Below, piece after piece: positions 38,019 to 47,506 of a DNA stretch of 64,000 nt. A program made the position numbers and the translations under genes. This DNA is from Verrucomicrobiota bacterium (GTDB taxonomy: Bacteria; Verrucomicrobiota; Verrucomicrobiia; Limisphaerales; UBA9464), in the NCBI GenBank assembly GCA_017309115.1, contig JAFLEF010000029.1, positions 1 through 64,000 on the forward strand, given 5' to 3'. The notes under the pieces are model-generated. The model saw only the letters and a program-made list of their open reading frames with translations, ran no database searches and was not told the DNA's origin. The stretch's first letter is position 1; each line of letters opens with the position of its first letter.

Positions 38019-40274
38019 ATGACGGACGGGGAATTGTTGAGCGCTTATGCGCACGAGGGATCGGAAAGCGCCTTTGCGACGCTGGTGAGCCGCTACGTGG
38101 GCTTGGTCCATTCCGTGGCCAGTCGGCAGATTCCCGACTCAGCCCTGGCCGAAGACATTACCCAGTCCGTATTCGTCCTCCTCGCCCGCCAAGCGCGCCG
38201 CCTGACGAAACATCCGTCACTGGCTGGGTGGCTTCACCAGACGGCCTGGCAGATGGCGGCCCGGGCGACCCGGGCAGAAATCCGGAGACGTCGCCGGGAA
38301 ATCGCAGCCAGCCAAACCCTCTACGACGGTCCCGCCATGCCCACCCCTCCCGACCCAACCCTGCTCGTCTCGCTGCTCGACGAGGCTTTGCAGGATCTGC
38401 CCGAACCGGACCGCACCGCGATCGTCCAACGTTACCTGCTCCGTCGACCCTTTCGCGAAGTGGGCGCAGCCCTGGGAACGACCGACGCCGCGGCGAAGAT
38501 GCGCGTTCGGCGCGCCCTGGATCATTTGAGGAACTGGCTGGCCCGCCGGGGAATCACGTGTTCGCCAGCGGCGCTCGCCAGCGCCCTAACGCACCAGGGA
38601 ATGACCTCGGTTTCACCGGCCCTGGCGGCCCGCGTTACCAGCGCCGCCCTGCAAACCGGGGGCGCGCTTCCACTTTCCCTGTTTCTCCAAGGCTTACTCA
38701 GCGTCATGAATGGAACCAAACTGACTGTAATCGTCATCTCCGCGGCCCTCATCGCTGCGTTTTCGATCGCGACCTCTCGTCTGTGGCGCGGAAGCCTGGC
38801 CGGACACGAGGACTCCAGCCAGCCGAGCGTCGATGGCGGAACACAGGATTTATCGGCTCAAAAGGCACTTGGAGCCCAGCGGCGATTGGGGGATGCACCG
38901 CCAAAACAACCGGTCATGGCGGAGGATTTAACGCTCGCCCGTCAGCGCTTGCGCGAGGCGTTGACGGCTCCTCCGCTAGAGGATGAAAAATTTCCCGGTC
39001 CGAATCCCGCCGTACTTGAGGCGATGACGGCGTTTGGGAATTGGCAGGGTGAGCTGTTTGTCGCCCTTCAAGAAGTGCTTCTGGATCCCAACACGAGTCA
39101 CCCGAAACAATACCTCGTACAGACTCGTGCGTTTGACGCCCTGGGGAGCATGGACAAAAACCTTCCGAGGTTGCTCCCCTTCCTGTGGCAGGCCACGCAT
39201 GAAGGGAATTGGGGCGGTCGGCTCGGCGCCTTCATGGCCCTCAAAAGACTGGGCTTTGATTCCTCGGACCTGCCCGCGTTAACCCGGCTCCTCCGGGAAT
39301 CGTCCACTGGCGGTTCTCCCGCCCTGCGGATGTTTCTTCCAGAGGCGATTCAAGAGTTGATCCTTCGGAATCCTACCGCCGCCTCGGAGCATTTAGGGGG
39401 ACTCGTTCAAACCCTTAACGAGGCGAGTGATCTCAGGACCCGCTTCAGCGCCGCCAGCACTCTGTTAGGAACCCCGTCCGTCGTCGATTCGCGGGTGATC
39501 GAAACCCTCCGTCAGGGACTACGGGAAGGGCTGAATGTCTCTCCCACGGACTACCGCGGAATGTATGTGAACGCCGCCATCCAGCATGCGAGGGCCGCGG
39601 CCGAAGCGGCGAAACCACTCGTTCCCGACCTGCTCGTCGTGGCGCGCACCAGCCATAAAGACTACGAGCGGGATCAAGCTTGGCAGGCGATTGATCAAAT
39701 CCAACCGGAACTACGGACGGAACTGCCAGATCTCGACGAAGCGCTGACCCGGATCGCGGGGGTCCAACAGCTCCGCGAGACCGTGACCGACGGTTTTGGA
39801 ACGCAGGAGGATCTGGTTCGCGCCTTGAGCGAACCGGCGACCGCATTGAAAGCCGCCATCAGCCTCGGCGAAAGCGGCGTGAACGCACCCGAGATCATTC
39901 CGGCCATGCTCGCCGCCCTCCCGTCGATGAAGGAGGAGGATCGGGAGAAAGTGGTTAAAGCGATTAGGCAGCTCAATCCGCAGATGACGGTCGAGCGGGT
40001 TCCCTCGGACGTGATGGTTGAAGGAGTGATTTTCGCCAATTCCGCCTTGGATCGGCGACCCAACGCCCTGCGGGATCCGCGGGTCGAGCAAGTGCTACTG
40101 GATCAAGAGGCGTTCAACACGTGGCGCACGCCCGACGAGATTCTGGGGGTCATGAAGAAGCTGGCGGAGCTGGATGCCGAGACGGCGCGCGCCTTCGCGG
40201 ACGGCTTGGCGGAGAAGGACGCCGTTCTGGCCAGCCGAGCCCGGCAGTTTCTCCCGCCCGCCACTCCACCGTGA
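38019..40274 (+). CDS. ECF sigma factor fused to a membrane-anchored helical-repeat domain
   Basis: 751 residues. The start at 38019 is backed by TAGGA 8-9 bases upstream; the frame is open to 37797, but that part overlaps the divergent gene. Sigma-2 region at about 14-85 (FATLVSRYVGLVHSVASRQ, LAEDITQSVFVLLARQA, WLHQTAWQMA) and sigma-4 at about 115-175 (DLPEPDRTAIVQRYL, FREVGAALGTTDAAAKMRVRRALDHLRNWL). A single hydrophobic segment (VIVISAALIAAFSIAT, 236-252) follows, then ~490 residues of Arg/Glu-rich helices with HEAT-like spacing. An attached C-terminal domain across the membrane could control sigma release, an arrangement frequent in Verrucomicrobia. A decayed relative lies at 47.5-48.1 kb. 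Confidence 0.88.
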   Translation: MTDGELLSAYAHEGSESAFATLVSRYVGLVHSVASRQIPDSALAEDITQSVFVLLARQARRLTKHPSLAGWLHQTAWQMAARATRAEIRRRRREIAASQTLYDGPAMPTPPDPTLLVSLLDEALQDLPEPDRTAIVQRYLLRRPFREVGAALGTTDAAAKMRVRRALDHLRNWLARRGITCSPAALASALTHQGMTSVSPALAARVTSAALQTGGALPLSLFLQGLLSVMNGTKLTVIVISAALIAAFSIATSRLWRGSLAGHEDSSQPSVDGGTQDLSAQKALGAQRRLGDAPPKQPVMAEDLTLARQRLREALTAPPLEDEKFPGPNPAVLEAMTAFGNWQGELFVALQEVLLDPNTSHPKQYLVQTRAFDALGSMDKNLPRLLPFLWQATHEGNWGGRLGAFMALKRLGFDSSDLPALTRLLRESSTGGSPALRMFLPEAIQELILRNPTAASEHLGGLVQTLNEASDLRTRFSAASTLLGTPSVVDSRVIETLRQGLREGLNVSPTDYRGMYVNAAIQHARAAAEAAKPLVPDLLVVARTSHKDYERDQAWQAIDQIQPELRTELPDLDEALTRIAGVQQLRETVTDGFGTQEDLVRALSEPATALKAAISLGESGVNAPEIIPAMLAALPSMKEEDREKVVKAIRQLNPQMTVERVPSDVMVEGVIFANSALDRRPNALRDPRVEQVLLDQEAFNTWRTPDEILGVMKKLAELDAETARAFADGLAEKDAVLASRARQFLPPATPP

Positions 40275-40375
40275 ATTCGTTTTCAGCCGTACGAACTTCG
40301 TTGATGACGCTCCGCGTTCCTTCCGTCGGAAAGGTCGCTCTGTTCGCAGGCCCTTTCAGAATCTCACCAAATCCT

Positions 40376-41116
40376 ATGAAACTTCGATCCTGCCGCCTCG
40401 TGGCAGCGCTGGCTCCTCTGCTTCTGCTGAGCGCCTGCGCCCAGCCCTCCCGGCCTTCTTCCCCCTCCACCCCGCCGGTGGTTCGAGGCCAGATCCTGTT
40501 CGAAGGGGAGGTCCCACCCACCCGGTACACCACGCCGCCTCCGCCCTTGGATGCCGTCTTCCCGCAGGGCATTCCGTACACGCGCTACCAGGTCAGCCCA
40601 GATCGCGGTCTGGCCGAAGTGGTCGTGTCCGTGGTGAATCCACCTGCTGATCGCCCTGCGCCGCCGACCTCGCCTCAGTTCATGAGCATCTCCAACACGA
40701 TTTGCGTTCCGCGCGTGTTGGCCGTTCAAACCAACCAGACGGTGGTGTTCCAGGTGCGGGGCGATCGGATGTTCAACCTGAACGCCACTTCAGGCCGCCC
40801 CGGCGGAGGGTTTAATCAGGCAGTGACCGGAAACATGGATTTCGAGCGGGTGTTTCCGGAGGCCGGAGCGCGGTATCGGCTCATGGACAATGTGCACGTC
40901 TGGCTCACCGCCACCATCTGGGCCTTCGATCACCCGTGGTTCGCCGTCACGGATGCCAAGGGAACCTTCGAACTGCCGCCCCTGCCGCCCGGTCGCTACA
41001 CCGTTCAGATTGAGCATCGGGCCGCGGGACGAATCACCCGGGAGATTGAGGTCCCCGGGGCAGGCGAATCGCTGGTTTGGACCCTTCCGGCCAAAACAAA
41101 TCCGGCGGAACTCTGA
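40376..41116 (+). CDS. Lipoprotein with cupredoxin-like and CarboxypepD_reg-like parts
   Basis: 246 residues. Lipoprotein signal MKLRSCRLVAALAPLLLLSAC (lipobox LSAC). The rest resembles the 'methylamine-utilisation/plastocyanin-like' proteins: ISNTICVPRVLAVQTNQTVVFQVRGDRMFNL, then RLMDNVHVWLTATIWAFDHPWFAVTDAKGTFELPPLPPGRYTVQIEH, in which the last part is a carboxypeptidase-regulatory-like fold. Relatives usually have a Cys-x-x-His type copper site before 'W'; here Asn precedes Val-His, so copper binding is doubtful. Follows the sigma fusion by 101 bases. Confidence 0.75.
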   Translation: MKLRSCRLVAALAPLLLLSACAQPSRPSSPSTPPVVRGQILFEGEVPPTRYTTPPPPLDAVFPQGIPYTRYQVSPDRGLAEVVVSVVNPPADRPAPPTSPQFMSISNTICVPRVLAVQTNQTVVFQVRGDRMFNLNATSGRPGGGFNQAVTGNMDFERVFPEAGARYRLMDNVHVWLTATIWAFDHPWFAVTDAKGTFELPPLPPGRYTVQIEHRAAGRITREIEVPGAGESLVWTLPAKTNPAEL

Positions 41117-41176
41117 CGAGTCCCGCCGGTTGCGAAACACTCCGCCCGTTCGCGAAGCGTTGTTGATCGATCCATT

Positions 41177-42592
41177 CTACTCCACTGCCTGGACCTGCGG
41201 AATTTTCCAACTGCCGTCCAACAACGACGGCGGGGTCGTCTTCGGCCAATAGAGTCGCATCATGAGGATGAATTGATCCTTGGGCGCAGGCAGCCAGTTG
41301 GATTCCTTGTCGGCTCCCGGACTCTCATTCTGGATGTAGAGATCCACCGAACCGTCGGCGTTGGGCTTCAGATTCTGGCGGGCGCTGATGCTGTATCGAT
41401 TCAGAGGATTGGCGACGAAGAAGTAATCCTTGTCGTACATGGTCAGGGACCAGAATCCATTGGCCGGTGGCAGCTGGCCTTTCGGAAAGTGCATCACGTA
41501 CTGTTTCTGACCCGAATAGGTACCGAGAATTGAGGGCCCTTCGGAGGTCGGATACACCGCATCCTCGGGACGATTGGCGCCAAGCCCGATAGCGGTGATC
41601 AAGGCGCGTTGCAGGTACTTCGTTCCGTAGACTCCAGTTTCGGTGGTGAAGAGCCAGCCGTTATGGAACTTGAGGTCACCCGCGATGATGCCTTCCTTCA
41701 TCCACCGCATGATTCGATCCACTCCCATCTTCGGGACCACCGAAAACGCATCTTTGGCCAACGGCCCGAGCTTTTCGCGGTTGAAGGGCTGACCCGGCAC
41801 AATTCCAAGCTTCGCCATTTTGGCCAGCATCGGCTTGTCGGCGGCCGCCGGCGGATTGTCCTTCATCAACTTCGCCAACAGCGTGAAGTACTCATCCACG
41901 CCCAACGAGTTGACCTGTTCCCGGACCGCCGTCTTCATGTCGATGGTGGGGTCCACGACTCCTGGAGGTGGGGTGTAGGGCTTGCCGTAGGAGCTGAGGG
42001 GCACCACGGAAATTTGGTCCTGCAACGCGTGCACCGCCGCGTAGTCCTCCGGCGTCCCGGTGCAATAGATGCGGCCCAACAGCCAAACCAACGAGGTCGG
42101 CGACTTGTATTCTTTCACGCCCGCTGGCAGGGATCCTTTCCAGCCCGGCCCGGTGATGGCGTAGGTTTGTGCCCCGGTTCCCGTGGTTCGCTTGCCCGGC
42201 ACCTGGAACACGTCGGTCCATCCGTCGAGCATCGGGAACAGGTAATACCGGCCCTTGGCGTCCGGCAGACTCAGCACCCATGGCTCCTTGCCCACGTCAA
42301 TGAAGGCCGTGGTGTACAACGTGTCGGCGTTGGGTGCGGTGACATCACGGAACGAGGCATCCGGATACTCTCGCATCCGGACGAACTGCCCCATGGGAGC
42401 CCGGCTCCCATTGGGTTCGCGAACATTGGTCATGACCCGACGGGTCATCTCCATGGTGACCAGCGGATAGCCGTACACGTAGGCGTCAATCCCATCTGGG
42501 ACCGCTTCAAACGCGTTCTCCTTGGCCTGAAGAACCCAAGGCGCAAACGCCAGAACGGCGCAGGCGAGGATACTTTGTAGACTTGTTTTCAT
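41177..42592 (-). CDS. DUF1254/DUF1214 exported protein (paralogue 2)
   Basis: 471 residues from the ATG at 42592 (a second ATG at 42607). Signal peptide MKTSLQSILACAVLAFAPWVLQA. DUF1254 (about 35-170: YGYPLVTMEMTRRVMTN, APNADTLYTTAFIDVGKEPWVLSLPD, YYLFPMLDGWTDVFQVPGKRTTGTG) and DUF1214 (about 340-450: PPANGFWSLTMYDKDYFFVANPLNRYSI ... LYIQNESPG). Function unproven for the family; often beside sulfatases or transporters. Last of four genes on the minus strand, 44 bases after its paralogue stop. Confidence 0.92.
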   Translation of the reverse strand: MKTSLQSILACAVLAFAPWVLQAKENAFEAVPDGIDAYVYGYPLVTMEMTRRVMTNVREPNGSRAPMGQFVRMREYPDASFRDVTAPNADTLYTTAFIDVGKEPWVLSLPDAKGRYYLFPMLDGWTDVFQVPGKRTTGTGAQTYAITGPGWKGSLPAGVKEYKSPTSLVWLLGRIYCTGTPEDYAAVHALQDQISVVPLSSYGKPYTPPPGVVDPTIDMKTAVREQVNSLGVDEYFTLLAKLMKDNPPAAADKPMLAKMAKLGIVPGQPFNREKLGPLAKDAFSVVPKMGVDRIMRWMKEGIIAGDLKFHNGWLFTTETGVYGTKYLQRALITAIGLGANRPEDAVYPTSEGPSILGTYSGQKQYVMHFPKGQLPPANGFWSLTMYDKDYFFVANPLNRYSISARQNLKPNADGSVDLYIQNESPGADKESNWLPAPKDQFILMMRLYWPKTTPPSLLDGSWKIPQVQAVE

Positions 42593-42636
42593 AGGACTCA
42601 CGTTCATCCGGGAAACTCTCCCGCGCCGTCACGCGG

Positions 42637-44073
42637 TCAGTTGACCTTCACGACCCCGGGCGGATTCCAACTGCCCGAACCCGCCGGCAGAATGGAAGGA
42701 GACTCCGTACGTGGCCAATACAGCCGCATGACCAAATACGCCGTGTCGTTCGGAGCCGGCAGCCAGTTGGCTTCCTTGTCAGCTCCGGGGCTGTCCTTCT
42801 GGATGTAGAGGGTCAGGGAACCGTCGGGGTTACGCTTCATCGACGGCACCATTGGGGAGTTGATCAGGTAGCGATTAATCGGGTTCTTGATCAAGAATTG
42901 GGTTTTGCCGTCATACATCGTCACCGACCAGAACGCGTTGACCGGCGGCGTCTGACCCGCCGGGAAGGTCAAGGTATAGCGATGCTTGCTGGTATCGAGG
43001 ACCGCGCCGGAGACATCCTGCCGGGTCATCGGATACATCGCCTCGTCGGCATTGTTGCCGTAGATTCCACCTTCAGCAGCGGCGGCGCGTTTCAGCCAAT
43101 CGCCGTTATAGAACTCGGCATCGCCGAAGAGGGAGCCAACCTTCCAGTTATTGATATTCTTCATGCCGCTTTCCAGATAGGCCGCCACTTTGGCCTCGCC
43201 GGATTTTACGCCGGCCAAGACGGCCGCACGCTGTTCGGGCGTCAACGCGTTAGCGGAAGTCTTCTTGCCGGGACCAATGCCGAGGTGGGCCATCTTCGCC
43301 CGAATGTCCCGGTCCAGAGACGACTCCGGCACGAACTCCAAAGCCGCATCGAGATACGCCAAAAAGTTTTCCTTAATGCCCTTGGTCGTGGCCGGGAGGA
43401 AATTGATCTTGGGGGCGGCCGGAGGAGCCGGACGATTCAGATACGCCGACAACGGCCGAACTTTGTATCCCGACTGCACTTTGACCACGTTCGGCATGTC
43501 ATCCGGATTGAACAACTGGGTCCGGAAGATGGTGAGCCCGAAGGGCGTCGTGGAATGGAACACTTTCTTGATTCCGGGAGGAACCGATCCCTTCCAATCC
43601 GGACCCACGACCAGGAAGTCTCCCGCGTCATTGCCCGTCGCGCGACTGCCGATGTAGCCGTAGTTGTAGGTGTTCCCGTCCGTCAACTGGACCGAGTAGT
43701 AGCGGGATTTCTCCACCGCCGGAACGGAGATCACCATGGGCTCAGCTCGCAGATCGAGCCACAGCATGGAATACGGCGTGTCACTGTTGGGGGTCACGAC
43801 CGCCGTATCTTTGTAGGTAAATACCCGCGCTTCATTCGCGATGGTGTTGAACGGGCCCTTGTACTGGGACGAGTTTTTGTCGACGCAAAACTCGTTCATG
43901 ACCGCATAGTTCATCACCAAGGGCAGACCATAAATAAAGGTCTCCTCGGCGATGGCTTGAATCTCCTTAGGAGACGGCGCGGCAGCTTGGACTGTGACGG
44001 AACTGGTCTGCCATCCGGCAAACAGCACTGAAGCCGCGAGTAAAATACTCGAGGAATTGTTTTTGGGTGTCAT
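42637..44073 (-). CDS. DUF1254/DUF1214 exported protein (paralogue 1)
   Basis: 478 residues. Signal peptide (MTPKNNSSSILLAASVLFAGWQTSSVTVQA), DUF1254 (TFIYGLPLVMNYAVMNEF, TPNSDTPYSMLWLDLRAEPMVISVP, YYSVQLTDGNTYNYGYIGSRATGND) and DUF1214 (PVNAFWSVTMYDGKTQFLIKNPINRYLI ... LYIQKDSPGADKEANWLPAPN). Third gene of the operon, 43 bases after the sulfatase stop. It and the downstream gene share the same domain order and many short blocks, so they are tandem paralogues. Substrate unknown. Confidence 0.92.
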   Translation of the reverse strand: MTPKNNSSSILLAASVLFAGWQTSSVTVQAAAPSPKEIQAIAEETFIYGLPLVMNYAVMNEFCVDKNSSQYKGPFNTIANEARVFTYKDTAVVTPNSDTPYSMLWLDLRAEPMVISVPAVEKSRYYSVQLTDGNTYNYGYIGSRATGNDAGDFLVVGPDWKGSVPPGIKKVFHSTTPFGLTIFRTQLFNPDDMPNVVKVQSGYKVRPLSAYLNRPAPPAAPKINFLPATTKGIKENFLAYLDAALEFVPESSLDRDIRAKMAHLGIGPGKKTSANALTPEQRAAVLAGVKSGEAKVAAYLESGMKNINNWKVGSLFGDAEFYNGDWLKRAAAAEGGIYGNNADEAMYPMTRQDVSGAVLDTSKHRYTLTFPAGQTPPVNAFWSVTMYDGKTQFLIKNPINRYLINSPMVPSMKRNPDGSLTLYIQKDSPGADKEANWLPAPNDTAYLVMRLYWPRTESPSILPAGSGSWNPPGVVKVN

Positions 44074-44116
44074 GTGAGATAGTCGGGAAGAAAGAAAGAA
44101 AGAGGTAAGGCTGGAA

Positions 44117-46624
44117 TTATTTGGAGTCAGCCGCAGAGGCCTGCGCCGCTTCCAGTTTCTGGATGTCCTGCGGACTCAATTGGGGACGATCCACGTTGAT
44201 CGTCACCTTGTTCAGCTTGCCAGTGAAGGCGAACGGCGGTTGGTAATCCGCATCATTCACGCCGGTCAGAGTATCCGATCCCACGTCGAAGCTCTCGTCC
44301 CACTGCAGGATCATCGGCAGAGTGTGCGGCAGGGTGATCGTTTGGACCTCCTGGCCATCCACCTTCAGCGTTCCAGTGCCGCTCTGGCCCAGACCGCTCA
44401 GGTTGTTGAAGAGGAGAGTGCCCACTCCGAGACCGTCGTATTTAAAGTCGAACTCCAGTACATGGCGTCCCGGCGACAGGGCTTTCGGCCCTTCCCACTT
44501 AACGCGACGTAAATCAATGAGGTTCCACAGGAACACGGGTTTGCCCTTGAGCAGGTAGAATCCGTAACCGGCGAACCGACCACCCGAGGTCAGCATCATG
44601 CCCTCGGCCCCACCCGCCGGAACTTCGATGTCGGCGGTGATCGTGTAGGAACTGTTCAGAATGAACGGAGAGTCGCCCTGGGGCAGACCCACCATCGGCC
44701 GGGTGTAAACGAACTCGGTGCGGCCCGCGGTGATATTGGGTCGGGGCGCCACAATGCGGGCGGCGACCGAAGCATCCAACGGGAAGACCTCATACTTCTT
44801 GGCCTCCTGAATGAAGATCTTCTTTAACTCCTTCACCTTGTCCGGATGTTGATCCGCAATGTTCTGGGATTGGCTGAAGTCGGTGTTCAGGTTGTACAAC
44901 TCGAGGACCTGATTGTTGAGCGGGTCGGCGTTCGCCGCGCCGAACGCCTCCCACGGAGCGCGATTCACCTTGGTGCTGAGCAGCCAACCTTCGTGGTAAA
45001 GCGCCCACTGACCCATCATTTCGAAGTACTGAGTCTTGTGTCGGGTCGGGGCCTTGGCGTTCTTCGCGTCGAACGTGTATGCGAGGCTCGTGCCCTCAAT
45101 CGGCTGCTGCTTGATGCCATCGACGTATTCCGGTGCCTGGATGCCAGTCACCTCGAGGAGCGTGGGAACAATGTCGATCACGTGGCAGAACTGTTCCCGC
45201 AGAGCGCCCTGATCCTTGATGTGACCCGGCCAGGAAATGGTCATGCACTGACGAACGCCACCCAGTTTCGAGGCGTTCTGCTTGAACCAGGTAAACGGCG
45301 TGTCGAAAGCCCAGGACCAACCGGCCGACATGTGGTTGTACGTCTGTTCGGTTCCCCACACGTCGTACCACTTCATCTGATCCGCCACCGGCACGCTGAC
45401 GCCATTGAAGAAGGCCACCTCGTTGGGCGTGCCCAGCGGTCCACCCTCGGCGCTCGTGCCGTTGTCGCCGTTGATATAAATGATGATCGTGTCCTCCAGC
45501 TTGCCCATGTCTTCGATCGCTTGGACGACCCGGCCGATTTCGTGATCGGTGTAGGCGGCATAGGCGGCGAACACTTCCACCTGGCGGATGAACAGCTTCC
45601 TCTCCTCCGCCGTGCAGTCGTCCCAGTTCTTGATGACATTGGTTGGCCACGGCTCGAGCTGGGTGTTGGCCGGGATCACTCCCAGGCGCTTCTGATTCTC
45701 AAAAATCCGGTCCCGCAGTTTGTTCCAACCGTCGTCGAACAGGTGCATCGAACGAATCTTGTCCACCCATTCCTGAGTCGGGTGATGCGGCGCGTGCGTG
45801 CCGCCGGGAACGAAGTAGCAGAAGAACGGCTTGGTCGGATCGATCTGATCAATCCGGTTGAGGTAGTCGATGGCGTCATCCGCCATGCCGGTGATCAGGT
45901 TCCATCCCGGCTTACCCTGGAAGGGATAGATCTGGGTGGTGTTGCGGAAGAGGTTGGGCTGCCACTGGTTGGCGTCGCCGCCAATGAACCCGTAAAAGTA
46001 GTCGAAGCCCTGTCCAATCGGCCAGTTTTCGAAGGGCCCGATCTGGCTCGCGGCGAACGCCGGCACATTGTGGTCCTTGCCAAACCACGACGTCGCATAG
46101 CCGTTCTCTTTCAGTATCCGGCCGATCGTCGTCTTGTCCTTCGGAATGATGCTGTTGTAGCCGGGAAACCCGGTGGACTGCTCGGAAATCACGCCGAAAC
46201 CGACGGAATGATGATTTCGACCGGTGATGAGGGCCGCGCGAGTGGGTGAACACAGCGCGGTGGAGTGAATGTTGTTATAGCGCAGTCCCGTCTTGGCCAA
46301 GCGATCCATGGTGGGCGTCGGAATTACGCCGCCGAACGTGCTCGGAACTCCAAACCCGGAGTCGTCGGTCATGACCAACAACACGTTGGGCGCCTTCTTG
46401 GGCGGGACCACCCGGGGTGCCCACCACGGTTTGGACTTCAGTGCGGAGTCCTTGATGACGCCGCCAAACTTGGGATCCGGCGGAGGCAATTGTTTGCCAC
46501 TGATGGTGGTGGTGGCGCTGGGGGAACCCAAAGTGCCGGTCACTTGTTGCGCCGCCAGCGACGAGGCGAACAGCAGCGTTAAGGCAACGATGGATTCGCG
46601 CAGACGAAATGGGAGTGCGAGCAT
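44117..46624 (-). CDS. Arylsulfatase
   Basis: 835 residues. Signal peptide (about 1-25, SSLAAQ), sulfatase domain with the metal-binding NVLLVMTDDSGFG (D87, D88) and the formylglycine motif CSPTRAALITGR (C125 is the residue to be oxidised by a maturase, which is not in this window), FVPGGTHAPHHP, and IIIYINGDNGTSAEGGP. The C-terminal extension (about 660-820, VYTRPMVGLPQGDSPFILNSSYTITADIEVPAGG) is typical for the large PaAtsA/Pseudomonas-type group of ~800 residues. Hydrolyses sulfate esters in the periplasm or outside. Second gene of the operon, 32 bases after the first. Confidence 0.95.
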   Translation of the reverse strand: MLALPFRLRESIVALTLLFASSLAAQQVTGTLGSPSATTTISGKQLPPPDPKFGGVIKDSALKSKPWWAPRVVPPKKAPNVLLVMTDDSGFGVPSTFGGVIPTPTMDRLAKTGLRYNNIHSTALCSPTRAALITGRNHHSVGFGVISEQSTGFPGYNSIIPKDKTTIGRILKENGYATSWFGKDHNVPAFAASQIGPFENWPIGQGFDYFYGFIGGDANQWQPNLFRNTTQIYPFQGKPGWNLITGMADDAIDYLNRIDQIDPTKPFFCYFVPGGTHAPHHPTQEWVDKIRSMHLFDDGWNKLRDRIFENQKRLGVIPANTQLEPWPTNVIKNWDDCTAEERKLFIRQVEVFAAYAAYTDHEIGRVVQAIEDMGKLEDTIIIYINGDNGTSAEGGPLGTPNEVAFFNGVSVPVADQMKWYDVWGTEQTYNHMSAGWSWAFDTPFTWFKQNASKLGGVRQCMTISWPGHIKDQGALREQFCHVIDIVPTLLEVTGIQAPEYVDGIKQQPIEGTSLAYTFDAKNAKAPTRHKTQYFEMMGQWALYHEGWLLSTKVNRAPWEAFGAANADPLNNQVLELYNLNTDFSQSQNIADQHPDKVKELKKIFIQEAKKYEVFPLDASVAARIVAPRPNITAGRTEFVYTRPMVGLPQGDSPFILNSSYTITADIEVPAGGAEGMMLTSGGRFAGYGFYLLKGKPVFLWNLIDLRRVKWEGPKALSPGRHVLEFDFKYDGLGVGTLLFNNLSGLGQSGTGTLKVDGQEVQTITLPHTLPMILQWDESFDVGSDTLTGVNDADYQPPFAFTGKLNKVTINVDRPQLSPQDIQKLEAAQASAADSK

Positions 46625-46656
46625 TGGGAAGGGAGGGGAAACGACAAAAAGAGAGG

Positions 46657-47340
46657 TCAGTTGTTTTGGTTGAGGTAGTCGTAGTTATGGACCTGGATCG
46701 ATAGATTCTTGGCCGGGATGTCCACCGTGGCGTACTGGAGGTAATTGAGTCCGCTGCTAAGGGCACGAAACGTGGCCGTCGCATTGACCTGATTCCCCTC
46801 CGAGTCGGTGGTCACGATCGTCATCTTCCGGACGGCGCGGGTCGGGCCATAAATCCAGATCGACAAGGTGTCGCCGGGCTGCACCACGCTGCCCCCGGTG
46901 AACTGCAGGTCACCGGTGGGTCCCGGGGCAGGTAGCGGGGAATTGCTGACGAAATTAATGACCGCGCCGGCGGTGGGGAGAGTGTATTTGTCCAGCAGGG
47001 TGAGGATGTCCTTGAGGTACTTCTCCAGATCGTCCCGCCGTCGTTCCGCAATGCGCCGCCGGAGGAATCCGTGAGGTAGAGGAGCGCCGGAATCATTGAG
47101 CACCGTCCGCTGGATCTGGTTGTTCGGACCGTAAAGGCACTGGTCGATCCGGGTGTCTTCAACCGATCCGTTGGAGAGCACTTCGATGCGGCAATTCCAG
47201 GAGTACTGCTGCATCAGGGCCGCATTGCGCTGCCGGGCGGCGATGATGCTGTTGGCCAAGCCTTCATTGGGAACCTGCGCCCAGGCACTGAACAAAGCGG
47301 CGCCCAGCAGCAAGACCACCCAAACTAATCGAGAATTCAC
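46657..47340 (-). CDS. Exported hypothetical protein at the head of the sulfatase operon
   Basis: 227 residues. Signal peptide MNSRLVWVVLLLGAALFSAWAQ, then a helix-rich part with arginine clusters (RRRIAERRRDDLEKYLKDILTLLDKY) and a beta-rich C-terminal half (DTLSIWIYGPTRAVRKMTIVTTDSEGNQVNATATFRALSSGLNYLQYATVDIP). No family recognised. Its stop lies 32 bases before the sulfatase start, so it leads the four-gene unit sulfatase-DUF1254-DUF1254. It may be a periplasmic accessory factor; that is inference from position only. Confidence 0.82.
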   Translation of the reverse strand: MNSRLVWVVLLLGAALFSAWAQVPNEGLANSIIAARQRNAALMQQYSWNCRIEVLSNGSVEDTRIDQCLYGPNNQIQRTVLNDSGAPLPHGFLRRRIAERRRDDLEKYLKDILTLLDKYTLPTAGAVINFVSNSPLPAPGPTGDLQFTGGSVVQPGDTLSIWIYGPTRAVRKMTIVTTDSEGNQVNATATFRALSSGLNYLQYATVDIPAKNLSIQVHNYDYLNQNN

Positions 47341-47506
47341 GGGATTGAAACGGCGACGAAACCCCGGTTGCTGCCGTTTTGCCCGAGAACGCGAGAGCGC
47401 GCTGGATCAGGATCCACTTTCAGCTTAGATCATTTCGTCGACGCCCGACCCTACGAAAAACGACTTCACACTGACTATTGAACTTTGGTCTAAGCCAGCG
47501 GTCGGC

